From assembly GCF_949628265.1 (NCBI RefSeq), contig NC_088789.1, positions 24,297,883 through 24,361,882 of the forward strand: DNA of 64,000 nt, given 5' to 3'. Within the stretch, counting starts at the first letter, position 1; every line of letters starts with the position of its first letter. Position numbers and translations under genes: made by a program. The notes beneath the pieces were generated by a model. The model saw only the letters and a list, made by a program, of their open reading frames with translations. It made no database searches and was not told the DNA's origin. This document shows, one piece after another, positions 48,782-63,700 of the stretch. Origin of the DNA: Cloeon dipterum. Lineage: Eukaryota; Arthropoda; Insecta; Ephemeroptera; Baetidae.

Positions 48782-51700
48782 ATGTTCTCCGGAATCGTCA
48801 AACTGAAGATCTGCGAGGCCAGCGGCCTGCGGCCCACCGACTTCCAGAAGCGGCACCGGGCCAACATGGCCTTCGGCAAGCCCGAGGACCAGCCGATCGA
48901 TCCGTACGTCATGGTGGACGTCGACGAGAACCACCTGGACAGGTCCACCACCAAGCCCAAGACCTTCGACCCCGTGTGGAACGAGAACTTCACCACCGAG
49001 GTGACCAACGCCGTCAACCTGGGGCTCACCGTCTTCCACGACGCGGCCATCCCCCCGGACGACTTCGTAGCCAACTGCACCATACCTTTCGAGGAGCTCG
49101 CCCACCGAGACCACAACGACATTTGGGTGAGTCCTCTCGATCTCTCTCTCTTTCTCAACCGCCGCCCTCCGGACAAAATCACACGCTGTCCGTCCGCGCC
49201 CCCTTCGCAACAACTAACTGTCAAACTGGCAAATTTAATGTCAAAATCACATGGTGCTCTCTTTGTTTTGCTAGCAATCGACACACTCACTTTCTGCAAT
49301 TTTTCTCCCCTCACAATCAGGTTCAGGGCACCTCTAGTAAGCTGTTTGAAAAATCGATAAAGATCTCGACAAAATAAATACACATTTTCGGGGTTAACCA
49401 AGACGGGGCCTCATCGGTCTGTGCCCTTAACGCTTAATTTTTTTCTAGAATGATGATCAGCTACATAGGTCAAAATCTTTTATAATATTTCTGTATTATT
49501 TTGGCTTAAATCCCTAATGTTGTGATTTTTAGACGGTCTTAGAAACTGTTCAGACGGTATTCTAGTCAGTACTGGCTTCTTTCCCTTCTAAACAGGTCGA
49601 TAATTGACCGTTTTAAGTGGTTTACTATTAATTACATTTTCTGTCTTGGAAATGGGTTTTTTTACATGTCAAATTTAGGTGGATTTCGACTGTCGTGAAT
49701 AAAATTTAAACTATTCAGGGAATCTTACAGTCCATAAACTCTTTTCCTCCAACTCAGTACATCCCTAAAAATGCCTATGTAGCTCAACGTGACCATTAAA
49801 ATTGTCGCTTTAAATTAACGTTTCATTGAAACAAATTGTTTCATTCAATTTTGTGACAAAATTAGGTAAATATCATTTTTGTTTCCAAAATGAATGTTAA
49901 CAGCGGCTTAATGATTTAGAATCAATATTAAATCGAATATTCCAACAGGAAAAATTTCATATAATTATTTACAAATCATTCAAAACAAAAAAAATATCAA
50001 AAGTAGTTTGAAAATATGACTTTTGCAAGAAAAAACTACCGCACTAGGAAAGTGCATGATTTTAAGTAAATTTAAGATTTTGAAAGGGTTCATGGTCAAT
50101 TTAGACGGTTTCATGTATCATAAAAGTCTTAAAATTGCATAATTCGTGCAGATATGGTGTCTCACAGTAAATAAAGTGGTACAGAAAAAAGTATTGTGAT
50201 GAATCAGCATTATTTTTGGTAGAAATTGATTCATTTTGTAAATTTTGACCCGGCAAAAGAATTGCCAAACACTCTTTAAACGTAGATATTAATTTGTTTT
50301 ATTGTTTATTCTTGTAAAAGTTATAGCAGTTCATATTTGTGTACTATCGTAAAAAATATTCAGAAAGCCAGCGGATTTGCCATAAATCACACCAAAGTCT
50401 TCGCAATACTCTCGTTGAAATCGTTGTAAATTAATTAACCAATCACGAACACTAAAATTTCTCACTGTTAGGAAGAAAGAACCTTTTAAATTACTACAAT
50501 AATTAATATTATTTTGATAGAGTGGCCTTAATAAATGCCAATAATAAATATCTGGAATCTGTCTATGCTGAGTGAAATATTGATCGGCTAGATTTTGAAA
50601 ATAAGAGAAAATGCAATGGACAGAGGATACGGAGGATTTATTTGGCTCAAGTTATGTATGGATTTTTTTAAATCTCATCTAAAATTTGTCCAGCAATAAT
50701 TTTTTATCCAAAATTTTGGAAATTGGCGTCAATTTTAATGTTGTTTATTACTCCTTCACCACGGAGATGAAGAGGTTTCATACTAAATTTCTATCGATTC
50801 ACAGAATAATCAAATGAAAGTATTTTTTCTAATATCAGTTGTAAAAAAGTGCTCTACGTACTCTACATTTTTAATGTGAATTGAACAACAATGGAACATT
50901 TTGGCTTCAGTAAACGAGGCAGTCAAACAATTGAACTCTTGAATGTGCAACAATAAAAATTAAAAAAATCCGTTTTCCTCCAAATTACAGTGCTTGACTG
51001 TTTTGATATTTTTTCGTTTAACCTGTTTGAGATGTATCAATAATCGGCGTATTCAACTCTTTGGGATTCTTTGCAAAAATAAAAAAAAGTAGGAAAATAA
51101 TGCACGCCATTTGAGTAGCATGCCATCAGTTAAAACATATACAGTGCTACTTAGGTTTTGGCTTATTTCAGTTCTCGATTGTAAGTTTATGCCTTAGTAA
51201 CAGGGATTTATTTTGGAGGTTTTTGAAAAAAATTAGATCTATGTCCAATATGATTTTAAAATAATTTAGGGCGAGAGTGTTCAAATTATCTTTTAAGTAA
51301 TACTCCTGTCAAATTTGACGCTCCAAATGTTTGAAAACAAAAACCGATTAAGATAGACATGCATTACTTTGTTGAACAGCTGTTTTTGTTATCTCAAGCG
51401 TTTAAAATAAATTTTAAATGATATTGCGTTTGTTCGGGTGTCCGAAGTAAAAAATATGTAACTTAAATTTACATTTGTTTTCTCTATCTCTCCTCTTGGA
51501 ATGTTTTAAATAAAATAAATATACGTTCTAAAAATCTAAAAAAAACTTATATATATAATAATTTTGTTTGGCGGAAAGTGTCGGCTGACCCCATTTTTCT
51601 CGGTGCTAAAACGGACTGAGAAATTTTTCGCCTGTGCAGCCCAATTTTTGTGATGTTCGTCCGCAACCCTGCGTTGCTATTTTCAACCGTGCGGCACCTT

Positions 51701-54700
51701 CTGCTTCATTGGACTAGTACCAATGAAATAACTAATTAACTTCCTGGCCTGTCGCTCTTAAAATTTAGCGCAAACCAAACGATTGCCAAGTTGCTTTCAT
51801 CCGGCGCGTTGCCGCCATTCTTCAACGCACAGAGCCGCCTTTTGTGTGTAAAAAGAAATCAAATGTTTGATCAGTTGAGCGGCACTGAAAATAGCCGGCC
51901 AAATTAAAAACATGCCGCGCGCGCGTTCAAAGACAATAATAACACCGCTCGCCGTGCTCAACACACAGATGACTGATATTTTTTTCGGAGTTCTCCACCA
52001 TTCCATTCCATTCTCTCCAACCGACCGACGAACGGGCCAAATCGCATTCATTCCTTTCTGCACTGCAGCTCTCGGTCAGGCACAAGCCGCGATAATTAAT
52101 GGTAAGGTGAAAGCTAAATCGCGGCAATTAGCGAGCATGCAGCACCGTTATCATTCTTTAACTGTTTCCACGCTGAGAAATGCCGCCCCCACAATTCTTA
52201 TCAGCCGTAAACGACAACTAATCAACCAGAGTTTCCGTAGGCGAACAGAGCCGGCGTGTATTAATTGATCTTCTTTTAATTCAGACCAAATTTACATGAA
52301 AATAATTATATTGGCAACATGACGACATTTCAAGAGATCTAAGGTCTAAGACCATCATTTAGTTAGAAAACCAGTTTTCCAAGTTCAAAAAAGGTTTGCA
52401 ACAAAATTTCACAAAAAGAAATTGCAAAAAATCACTAGTCTTGGAATTTTGAGGCATTTTAAGTTTTCGTTCCATCTGCGATTATTCACTTGAGAGTGTC
52501 TTGTGGCTCTTCTCTTTTAACTGGTAACCCGAATTCCTCTTCGCGCTGCCGTCTTACGATCTGACTGTGACGAGCTGGCATGATCTATTTGTTTCGGACA
52601 CGTCGTTTTCCTTGTTGTCGCCTATTTTTAGCACTCGTCTGCTTATTACTTGTGCAGCAAAGATGGAATGATTCATAGTTTGCACGCAGAAGCTGCAGAT
52701 TGTCCTGTTGACTCACATGACCCAAGCGTTTAGCCAGTCTCTCATAATAGAACGAAATTGTTGGAAATTTATTTAAGTAAGGAAACTGGGGAAATTGAAA
52801 TATCAGCTGTCAAAGCAATTATTTTAATCGTGTATGGTAATCAGATTTCTTATATTTTATTTTCCTCTTCCTTGCCGCAAAAAGAAACAATATCATCAGG
52901 ATATTTTTATTAATCACACTGGCTATGTTTTTGGCGACACATCAGGTCGGTCTGATTCCTGCAATTATATCAATTTGATAAAATTCTAGCATTCTTCTTG
53001 ATAGCGTCTGTATATTGACATTGGGTTATTGAGACTATTATCTAAACACATCAGATAAGAGGGTGATTTATTTGTAGAGCTCAAACCGTGAACAAGATTT
53101 GCCCTATCTAACAAGTATTTGGTCATGTTAAAACAAGAGGAACTTGATATTTTTACCCTACCGTTATTTACATGCAATATCTAAGGGGAAATTATTATTA
53201 TATTGGCTCAAATTTCTAGATTATAATAATTTAATGTATTTAAATTTAAACTGAATATTTTGCATCAAAATTGCAACTTCTTGATTTTTCAACGAAGTGA
53301 TTTATATTTAAATTGCACTTTTAATTTATAACCCAGACATTCGTAAATTGTTCAGTCATTCCATTTTTAAGGTTTTACTTCTTATTAAATTGAATTAAAA
53401 TAACACCTTCAATGCCTCATTCTTAGACCGTTTTAAATATTGATTGAAAGATAAACGTGCGATTTTCTTAGTTATCCTATCAAAAGATCCTTTAAAAAAT
53501 CAAATAAGAATTGATCTTAAAAAATATGCAACAAACATAAAGTTTTACATGGAAGTATAATCAGTACATAAAATAAAAATTAAGTTTAAAAACTCATTTG
53601 GGAGAACAACAATCGATAAGCCCTCGAAAATAAGTCCCTTGTATTTTAACAAATTCGTAAGCATTTTATAATTAGACGCCTTTAAAAATTAAAATATATA
53701 CTTTAATGCCTTCCTGATTACAAGCTTATGTCTGAACAATTATTTCAAGCTTTATCAGAATTTTCGTCTCAATTTGTGAACTGAATAAAATTCGCCAAAT
53801 TTGAAATTATTAAATGTTGCAATCCTACTTACAATAATTGTAATAATTCACCTAGTTTAAGCACATAAAATGGGAAACCCTGGATTTAAATGAGCCTAGC
53901 TGTTCTCTGAAAATTTGCCAGCAATAAGCTCGCAAGGTTGCATTTTCGGTGTGTATTTTACTACTATTTTTATTCAATTGCAACAATATTTCTCATAAAA
54001 AATATCGCTGTCTTTTCAACGTAATTTTAGACTTTAAATATAAACAAAGCACTCCAAATTAATATTAAAATCACTTTCTGTTCGAAATTATTGACTGCTT
54101 CCAAACAAAAGGTAAATTTATATACTGCGCGAGATATTTGTATTGAAAACATGCAGCGTGCCACAGATTCAAAATCAATCTGCCTTTGGTTTCGGACCCT
54201 GACAACGGTGCCGAGCGAAATTTGGGCAAAGTAGGCGCGCGTTCTCATGCCGCAACAAGCAGGCAGCGCGTCTATGAGCGCGCGAGAAGTGGATCATTTG
54301 AGCGAGCTCGTTTTCACGGTGGTGCGCGGCGAACGAACGAACGAACGAACGAACGCAGGGCAGAGCGGAGCAGAGCGAGTGAACTTTTACAAGTTTGTCG
54401 GCCGGCCTAATTATGCGGGGCATCGTGGGCCAAAGTGGGGGCGGCCGCGAGTAACGACTGCGGCGTGATGAAGGGGCCTGCCTCTCTTTTGTGACAGCAG
54501 CCTCGAGCGAGCGAGCGAGCGAGCTTTCGTCGTCGTGTCGTCGGCTTCTCGGGGCTGCTGTCAGCCCGAGTGTCCTCGATACGCCGGCCTTCCCGCCCCC
54601 CGCGTGTGTATGTGTGTGCGTCTGTCTGTGCGTGTGTACGCGGGCGGCGTGGTCAAGTGGCTGCCACGCAAATAGGAGCCCGCCCGCCCGCCCTCCCGCC

Positions 54701-57700
54701 AACCCGCCCGCTCGGAGACGACGAGAGGCTACCAGGTGCACCACCTGCCCCTCCTGATGCAGGCGCCCCCAGCCCGCTATCCATCAAACGCCAGTCCCGT
54801 CTCTCTATCTCTATCTCTCTCTCTCTCGCGCACACTGCTTGTCCTTGACCTTTCACCCCTAGCAAAGGTCACCGCGCTGAATGATTTCGGGGGGTTTGAA
54901 TTTTGGAAATAAATGCTGGAAATAGCTGACTCCGCGGTAATTATTCCCGTTTTGTACCATTCACATAAGAACACACGTTAATTTTTTTTAGATTAAAATG
55001 CTCAAACATATTTACTAACAGTTTTAGACTTATCATGGCAATGTTAAATTTAATTGACCTAAATGAAGTCACCTCTCAGAATAATATTGGGGGGATTTGA
55101 ATTTAAAAAAAAAATATGCAGGAAACAGTCGACTCCGTAGTCTTCTAGATTTTTTTATCTCTATTTACACTTGCCTAAAAAAGCTTCTTGGTATTTGTGC
55201 AGCTGCGCTTCAGTATGTATGCACCGCTATTCACAATGCGGCTTTTCACTAAGTTTTTTTCCCACGGGACTACTTTGATGAACTCTGGATTTTGGTGTCC
55301 TCTCATCGTAAATGCTACCATTTTTTTAGTTTCAAAAGAAATTGCTTCAGGTTTGTCTTAGAAATGCTTTGCGCTTTCATAATGTATCCGTTTACATTCA
55401 ATAAATCAGATTATTTTTTAATGAGGTCAAACGGCATCAAGGAAAATTCCATTCAATGTTAAATTCAAATTTTCCCAAATCCAAAATATATTCAGTGGTA
55501 AATTAAACAAATTGTGATCAAATACAATCCAAAAAGGATGTTTAATTTAATTAATTGTTTTCATTGCAATACAGTATTTTTTTGCAATCTCTGCACATTT
55601 CTTTGTAATGATGTTTTAGTAATAAAAATTCAATTGAATTACTTCACAAATTAAACAATATAGTTAACCCGGAGTCGCCTTCAGCTCAAGAAGAAGTCTA
55701 ACGAAAAATCAATTAATTAAAATTTAAAATTTATAATCAAATATCTCTTTACAATTCGAGATAAGAAATTGACAAAAATTAGAGGGAGGCGAGAAGGAAA
55801 AAATGCACTCACTCCACTTCTAATTTTCGTTTTTTCCAATTCTGATTTTGAGAGTGTTCGCGAGTATTTGTAAGCGTTTGACCGCCTTTTCATAGCCGAT
55901 TTCAATTCTTCTCGTTGAAATCTATCCAATAACTTTAAAGATTTATTTCAATTAGAAAATAACCACGATTTTCAACAACCGCCTAAGAAATTTTTGGTGG
56001 CAGTTTTCTTGAAAATCTTCAATAATTATGATATTTTGTTAATAATTATGCTCTAATTTATGTCTAATTCATTAGTGCTCTGTTTTTGATAGATTAGAAA
56101 AAGAGACTATTAAATTAAAAAAAAAAAATCTTTATAAATTTCACCCAGAGTTGTCCACTCTCAGTTCCATTCATGCAGGGTTCTTAGTTTTCATGAAATT
56201 TCCTGAATTTGAATTTCTTGTGATGGAAAATATTAACCGAAAAATCATTTTAACTGGGTAGATTTTAGCTCTCCTTCAAAGAAAATTCTTGGAAATTCTT
56301 TTAGATTTGATGCCAGTTGCTGTGAAGGCAAGTGGCGGAATTGACAAGATTTCGTCACTCGTTTCTTATTACGTAGCAGCTCAGAAATGAGTGCAGTTCA
56401 AACGTTTCCAATGAGTGTTGATTCAGAATTATCTCTGCAGCTAATTCTGTGAATTTTGTTTTGAAGCCAAGGCTTGCGTGGCCGAAACAGCTGACTGTAA
56501 AGTCTGCATTACCAGAACGTGCGATATAATTTCTGTTCAAAATTCACTCGTAACTTCCAATACTGATATTCCGCTCACTGTCCTATTTCGTAATTTTGCA
56601 GCAACCATTTTTTCCATCAAATAATACATTTAATTGTCGAATATAATTAAAAAGTATCTGTAATTGCCTTCTTGAAATGGAATCGTCCACTCACTTCTTT
56701 TGTCAAATAAGAATAAGAAACTGGAGCGCATGGAGTTCGAAGCACGCAGATAATAAATTCAATAAAATGCAAAATTGCATTGAGCAAGCGGCAAAGTTTG
56801 TCCAGGAAAGTGATAGCTACTGTTTTAAGTGTCGTCTCCATCAGACGGATGTAAACAAAGCGAAAATGCTGGAGCACGGCTGCAGCTCGCGCACACTGCT
56901 GGCGCTAAAGTCACTTCCTCTCTCGCCCTCCCCCTCCCTCCTTGCAGCCCTGCAGCCCGCTCTCTGCCTAACTAACTAAGGATGGAAGAGATATGACAAT
57001 GGATTTGGATCCTAGTTACTCGCCATTTGAAAACAAAAGCAAAGTAACTAGGATCCAAGTCGATTGTCTAGTCTAGTCTACCATTCTTGTAACTAACTAA
57101 GCGGGCGAGGAGATAAAGGGTTGGTGCAGTGTGTGTATGTGCCATTTTTGCCGCGACTGCACTGGACAACCAATATTTACAAAAACAAAAATGCGTGCGC
57201 GCCTTGCAATAAATCGATTGCCGCGTGCCACGTGCATATATCCGCGTCCGATGGGGGGAGGGGGGCGTCGTCGGACGGGACGGTCGGGCCGTCCAGCGCG
57301 CGCCAGCTTCCGAGGGCGACTGTTGGCGTTTACGCCAGCAGTGATGGAGAACGAGGTCGAGGTCGACGTATATAGTAGCGACTGCAGCACACGCCGCCTC
57401 GGCCCGGCCCATTTCGGCCCGTGGGAGGCTTCGCAGATCCGCTGCCGCCGCCACCACCGACGGCTTGCCTGCCCACCCCCGATGCGCATCCCCTTCAAAA
57501 AACGCCAGCTTGTTTTCGGTCCTCGTTCGGGGCTGCAGTCGCGTTTCGCTGGATAAAATATCCGTCAAAGCAATAGTAACACGGATTGATCAGATCTCGC
57601 AGGAAATTTTGACAGGAAAATGTTCAAAACTCCTATTTTTATAATTTGCAGCGATGCTAGACATTTATTGGGTTACAATTTAATAGAAAAATATACTAAA

Positions 57701-60700
57701 AATAATAGTTGGGACAGATTCTATATTAATTTTTTCATTTTAAACTAGCATTTGTAATTTTTTTACGGTTTCAAAGATCCAAAAAACTTAATATAATCCA
57801 AGATTTAAGTTTATTTTTATCAAGAACAACTCTCATTACTAAGATTAACAATTAAAAATACTTAACGACTGGTTTCACTTGAGAAGAGCCGTAAAATTAA
57901 ACCTATTAATCAATTAAAGTCTACACTTGATTTATTATTATTATTATTAATTTAATTTCTAACGAGAATTTTGTACAAAACGGTTAGCCATATCTTCAAT
58001 CCTTTTTACCATTCGCAGATAATTATGTTGACGTCCTTCTGAAGTGATTAGGCGAAAATAAAGAAGGTTTTTGAATAATTTTTCACCTAATGGAAAATTT
58101 TACAAAAGGAAGCATTTATCGGTTTTGTTTGATAAATAAGATTTTCTACAAGTATTTTTTACACTTCAAAATCACAAAAAATGCCATCTTCTGTTCAATT
58201 GAGACCAAAGTTTGATAACTATCTCAACAAAATGAAATCATAACTTATAAGCATCTATCATAATGAATATTTTTTAAAAAAACATTGAATGCCATCACAA
58301 TCACTAGAAAAATCCAACTCCTCACGCTAAATTTTAAATCCGAAGCAGGCTACCGATTGAGAAGGCGGCGGCTACAAGTTGTGCAGGTTGCATTTTCCGC
58401 TCCCAAGCCGAACGAGCTTTTCATTCGTGCTTGCAGAGCACCTCTTGAGATGTTCCACATGATAAATTTCATTACAATATCATATTCTGCGCTTCTCGTC
58501 TACAACCCGGTCCTTGGCACGGTTTTGTTTGATTTGGCTTCGAGTGGCCGCAGTAATTGTTTGATAGAGGCGGCTGATTTTTTTTTACTTCATCGATATT
58601 TTATTCGATCTGAAATCAAAACCTTAAAGAGGGTTGATACCGAAAAAAATCTTATAGCCAATGTAAAAACTAATCCTTGACCTCTTTGGAGCTATATTTT
58701 ATTGCTGCAAAGTTTGCGTGATTTTCAAATGCCGAGGATTGTCCCCCTATATGAAATCTTATTTAGTTTCACAACGAAGAGATTTCCAAAGACAAGTGGC
58801 ATACACCGTTGAATCGAAATCTGTCACTAAAATGTGATCTAAGGGGTGTAAATTTTGGAGAAATTGGCAAAAATGGAATTTTAAGTGTAGCAAGGTCCTC
58901 TTTCGATTATTGCGCATTCTGGAACTAATTGTTCAAGCTAACAATTTAATCAACTATTGTATGTAGTCAAAAATTCTAGTAATTTTCAATAAAGAGGAAT
59001 GATACTGCAAAAGCCTGGAAAATGCTTGTTGCCAATGCATAAACTCGTCCCTTAGGATTCAGTTAAAGCCTAAATTGACCTAAGAAGCACTGTAATTTTT
59101 TGAGAAAATTGGCTGGAAAGTTACCGTGCTTTTCAAATGGTAATATGGCTGTCTCCTTTCTTGAAATCCGATTTAATTTCAAAACCTAGAGTTTCTCCAA
59201 TAAGTGGCATACACCGTCAAACAGATCTCGACGAGAGGAATCGGAATATGCCAAGAAAATATGTTCAAGCACGGTAATTTTTTGAGAAAATTGGCAAAAT
59301 TTGAATTTTTAGTGTTGGAAGGTCCTTTTTTACTATTGCAAATTGTTGAACAAATTTTTAATGGCATCCAACAATTCAAATAATTTTCAATTGTTGCCCA
59401 GTATCATTCCACTTTAAAAATTGCAAAAAAATGCTCTCTGGGGAGAAGAATTTTTTTTTTAATTTTAATTTCAAGGTCAAAACAGTATTGAAGAATGATA
59501 ATAAATAACTGTTTGTATTATTTCATGGTCCAGAATTTCCACGTATTTATTTTTCAAAAATTATTTACTTCAATTTTTGCCTATTTTTCTTAAGTTCTGG
59601 GTTGAATGTAAATTTACCCTTTTGAGATAGTACGTGCTTTCAATTTCCTTGAACTCGCCCAAAATAGAGCCTATTTGAGAATATATTCTAAAAATAGCGA
59701 ACGGAGAGCAGGTAATGGGCATGAAAGCACACTACTTGTTGCTACTGCTTTGGAAACAATTTGGGATTGCGTGTCTGGGCATATTTTATTCGGGGCGGCT
59801 GGTCGGCCCGCGCGCGCGTGTTTGCGATTAAAAATTGTCACTGGCGAACATGCTAATAGCCGTGCGTCGAAAGGGGCGCATCCAGCAGCAGCAGCAGCAG
59901 CAGGAGCGGCGGTGGCGGCGGCAGCAATGAGGAGCACCGCACTGACACTCACTTTTCTTCCATTGACGTCAAACAAGTGCTGTGCTTGGCTTATGTGCGC
60001 CACAGCTACGCGCCTGTTTTATTCTTGCAACAAAACCTGCCGAGCCAGTTCACTTGCATTCGCATCAGCTGGCTTTTTCTCTCCTCTGCGACCGAGCCAG
60101 TGCCGCGGAAATGCGATATTAAGCTCGGCTTTTTCGTCACGGATGCTCGTGTAAAAAATCTCATGTGGGGACGATTTTTTTTATTTCAGCTGTGGTTTCG
60201 TTTACATAATCAAGCGTTAGTTTATATTTTCCCGTTTCAAATTTATTTAACTCCCACACTCCACAACCGTTGATCTTATTTAGATTTTGAAATTGCGTGA
60301 ATTGTCACCCTATTTGAAATCCTTTTTTAAAAAAACCTAGTCACCATTTCTAAAAAAATATTTAGCATAGAGTTTAAGCCAAAGTTGATCATAAGAGCGC
60401 AAGAAAATTGATTGGCTGAAATGTTCATGAGCTTTTCAAATGTAGAGCAGTGTCTCCCAACGTGATATTGTATTTAATTAAGCCCCTTTCTGTCTTATGA
60501 CGTTGGATAGATTTCCTTGAGAGTAAATTACAAAGCGATAAAAAGTTGGAAGAGATATTTAAATTTTCGAAAGATTAGACAGTGATTTAATTGTTGCACT
60601 TTGAAATAATTGGGTCTATTTGCTAAAACATTCAACTAAAGCTTCCACTTTTGCTTCCTAAACGATGCAAATAATTTTTATTTGTTTCTCTGTATCAATC

Positions 60701-63700
60701 CAGATAGAAATTATTTTAAAATATAGGATTAGAATTGAGAATTAACCTTGCAAATTAAAAGGCATTTTGAACTGTAAAAAATAAAAATTTAAATAACAAA
60801 TTTATAAAATCGTTCTTACACATGGACTGAAAAAATAAGACGATGATCGCATTGCCTTAAATCGATTGATTTGTAGTTTATGCAACCTGTTAAGCGTGTG
60901 CATCAAACCGGCTGCATAACCACGAAAAATTCTATAGATGGTGCCTGTTGAGAAACATTTTTTACAATTTTTACACTGGCGATGCTGTTTAGAAAAACGG
61001 AAAAAGAAACAGAGAAGTATTTAAGCAGTTTGGTTTAGTTTTACTATCGCGGAAAGACCGCAGTTTCCTTGATAGAGGAGTGCTTCCTGCACGCGGTACC
61101 CGATACGCCCCGCGTTGTTTCGTTTTAATTATTTGTAGCCACAAATGTTTACTAAAAGACGCTTAATATTTAGAAGCTCTTTTTATTTTGTGGTTTTAAT
61201 AAATAATTTATTAATTTATTAATAGACTGCAGCTTCACAGCGATTGATATTAAATTAAAAAAAATAATAAATAGTAAAATAAAAAGATTTTTGATCATGA
61301 TTTGTGGTCATTTTTTCAAAGATGAAATTTTTAGCCTTAGGATGAAATTTGGAAAGGAAATTGCATCAGCCCACAATTTTTCGTGTCGGCTTGACGAGTA
61401 ACTAAGAGAGGCCTTTCCCGGTTTTTAGAAATTTTTGTAATGAACAACAAATAACAAAAAAATGTTTCTTCTAATTATTCTCTCGACTTCACAAAAAAAA
61501 AACACGGCCATTTTTTGTCGCCTTTTTGTTCAATTTTTTATTTTGAGTACTTTTGAATCTACAATCTACAATAGATGTTAGTAAAATATTTATAAATTGG
61601 TGCTAATACAGGCTCTATCATAGGATTCAGTTGAACCATTTTGGTGCGTTTGTTCAGGGCCAAAATTACCATGAAAATATTTGTCGTGCAATAAACTTGA
61701 TATTTAAATTTTTTCCACAGACTTAACCATTCCAAAATAAAACGAAATTAACCACAATACGCTTACACTTTTCGAAATAAATTTTACTCAACGCCTTTTC
61801 TTGCACATTTTTTTTTTGTAAACAAGACAAATTTACAGCACATGAAGCAAGTATAGCGTGTATTTTAAAAATAAATAGGGCATAGAGAAAAATTCATAAT
61901 TCGTCTCACTTTTAAAGGCATACTTTTTTAAATAACAAATTTAAAAATTACCAGTTGCTGGAATAAAGTTGGTATCACACTGCAGTACATAAAAATAAAA
62001 AATTAATTGATTCAGTTTAATCTTTCCCGGAAGAGCATGGGCAAGAATTATTTGGCTCCTTTAAAATTCCAGTGAGAGACTTTTAGCTATCCCAACTCGG
62101 TCGTGCAAAGAGAAAATATGGCAAATAACAGCCTTGAATGCATCCCCAAATTCGGAAGCAATCGCGGACTTCGAGGGGCCGCGAGAAAGATGCATTAGCG
62201 CGGCGTGTGCGAGGTGAGCGAGCGGGCGCGCGAGTGGCGATGCAGGCAGGCAGCCTCCACACGACCACCTCCAGCCGCCGCTGCCGCTGCCGCTGCCGCC
62301 GCCGGTACAATCGATCAGTGCAGCTCGAGAACAGCAGCGCCAACCCCTTTGACTGCCCCCTGTAGCATGTGAACAGAGAACAAGTCATTCTCCCTCCCCC
62401 TCTCCACCTTATTTCTTGTGATGATGTTATGTCTGGCGGAGGCCGCGCCGCTCGCCCGCTTTTCCTTTGCCGCCCTGTCCGGCTCGTGGCCTAAAATCCC
62501 AAATTTCAGCCATCGCCGTAAACATTCTTTAAGGGATGATATGAACACACGATTTCCATCGGCACCGCGCTCAACTAAAATCTGATTCGAGTTGCGGTAG
62601 GACCGGTGCCGCTGCTGTGCATCTGCGCCACTTTCCACGCCTTCTGTTTACGTTCCATTTTTAGTGCAGCTACTTAACCCCAAAAAGTCTGCTATGAGAA
62701 AAATGTTAACAACAGGAAACTCGAAATATTAGTTGTACCAAATTATGAATAAAAAATACTGCGCTCCCAAAAACATAATATAGAGTTCGGAATTTTACAC
62801 TTTTTTCAAGGAAAAAATGTGAAATTTTTAGGCAGGTTTCAGCGACAGTTTTCCTTCTGGTTAAATTTAATTTTTAAGGGTTTCCAATATTTTTAAATGG
62901 CTTCAGCGTTCAAAAAACGCTTTGATGATAAGGTCTGATTTATAGATTTTTATGTCAATATTTCAATAATTTTTGGTCTGAAATTGTATTTTAAGCGTGC
63001 TATGAATTTTTCCTTGAAATAAGGGGAAAAATAATAGGACTCAGCTTTCAGAGATCAAAGAGGAATGAAATATGGTTTTTGAAGCCCAATTTTCGCACTG
63101 TTAACATTACAAATTGCGCTTTTAATTTTTTTTCTGAACTGCACCGACTTTGTTGACCATTTTACGCATTTTTGAGGTACGAACACGTTTTTAAATGGTT
63201 TTAGGCTATTTTAAAAGTTAATTTTGAGCTCAATTGGTGTCTTAATCAAAATTCGCACAGATATAACAGTCGATCGTTTAAAATACTAAGTTACGCTGTT
63301 TTTTTTTTTTTTAATTATTTTATACACACAGATTTTTTTTCTATTATCTGATATTTTACCTTTAACCTTGAGGAAAATACGGGCAGAAAATTGTAGACGA
63401 GGAGATTGTTTTCAGATTGAGCCCAAGACAATAAATTCAACAACAGCAATAATTGGGGATTTACCTTTAAAAATCTGAAAGTTAATTTTTATTAAATTTT
63501 ACTTTGCAAGTTACGATAAAAACCTATCAACTTCCAAGCAATTTTTCAAGTTTATTAGGAGGTGGAAATTTTCATTGTGTGCATAGCGGCAATATGAAAG
63601 CAAATATTACGAATATTTTAGTTTGTACAGTGAGTTGTAGATTGCTGTATAGGGTCTAAGGTGTTACCAAATTTACTTACCGTGCTAATTAGTTTAGAAA

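Noticed and set aside
48119..49213. A 364-codon frame on the minus strand over the ISCA2-PKC promoter
   Set aside because: It runs antisense over PKC exon 1 and the CpG-rich promoter, is Arg/Leu/Pro-rich without a domain, and its length follows from high GC content.
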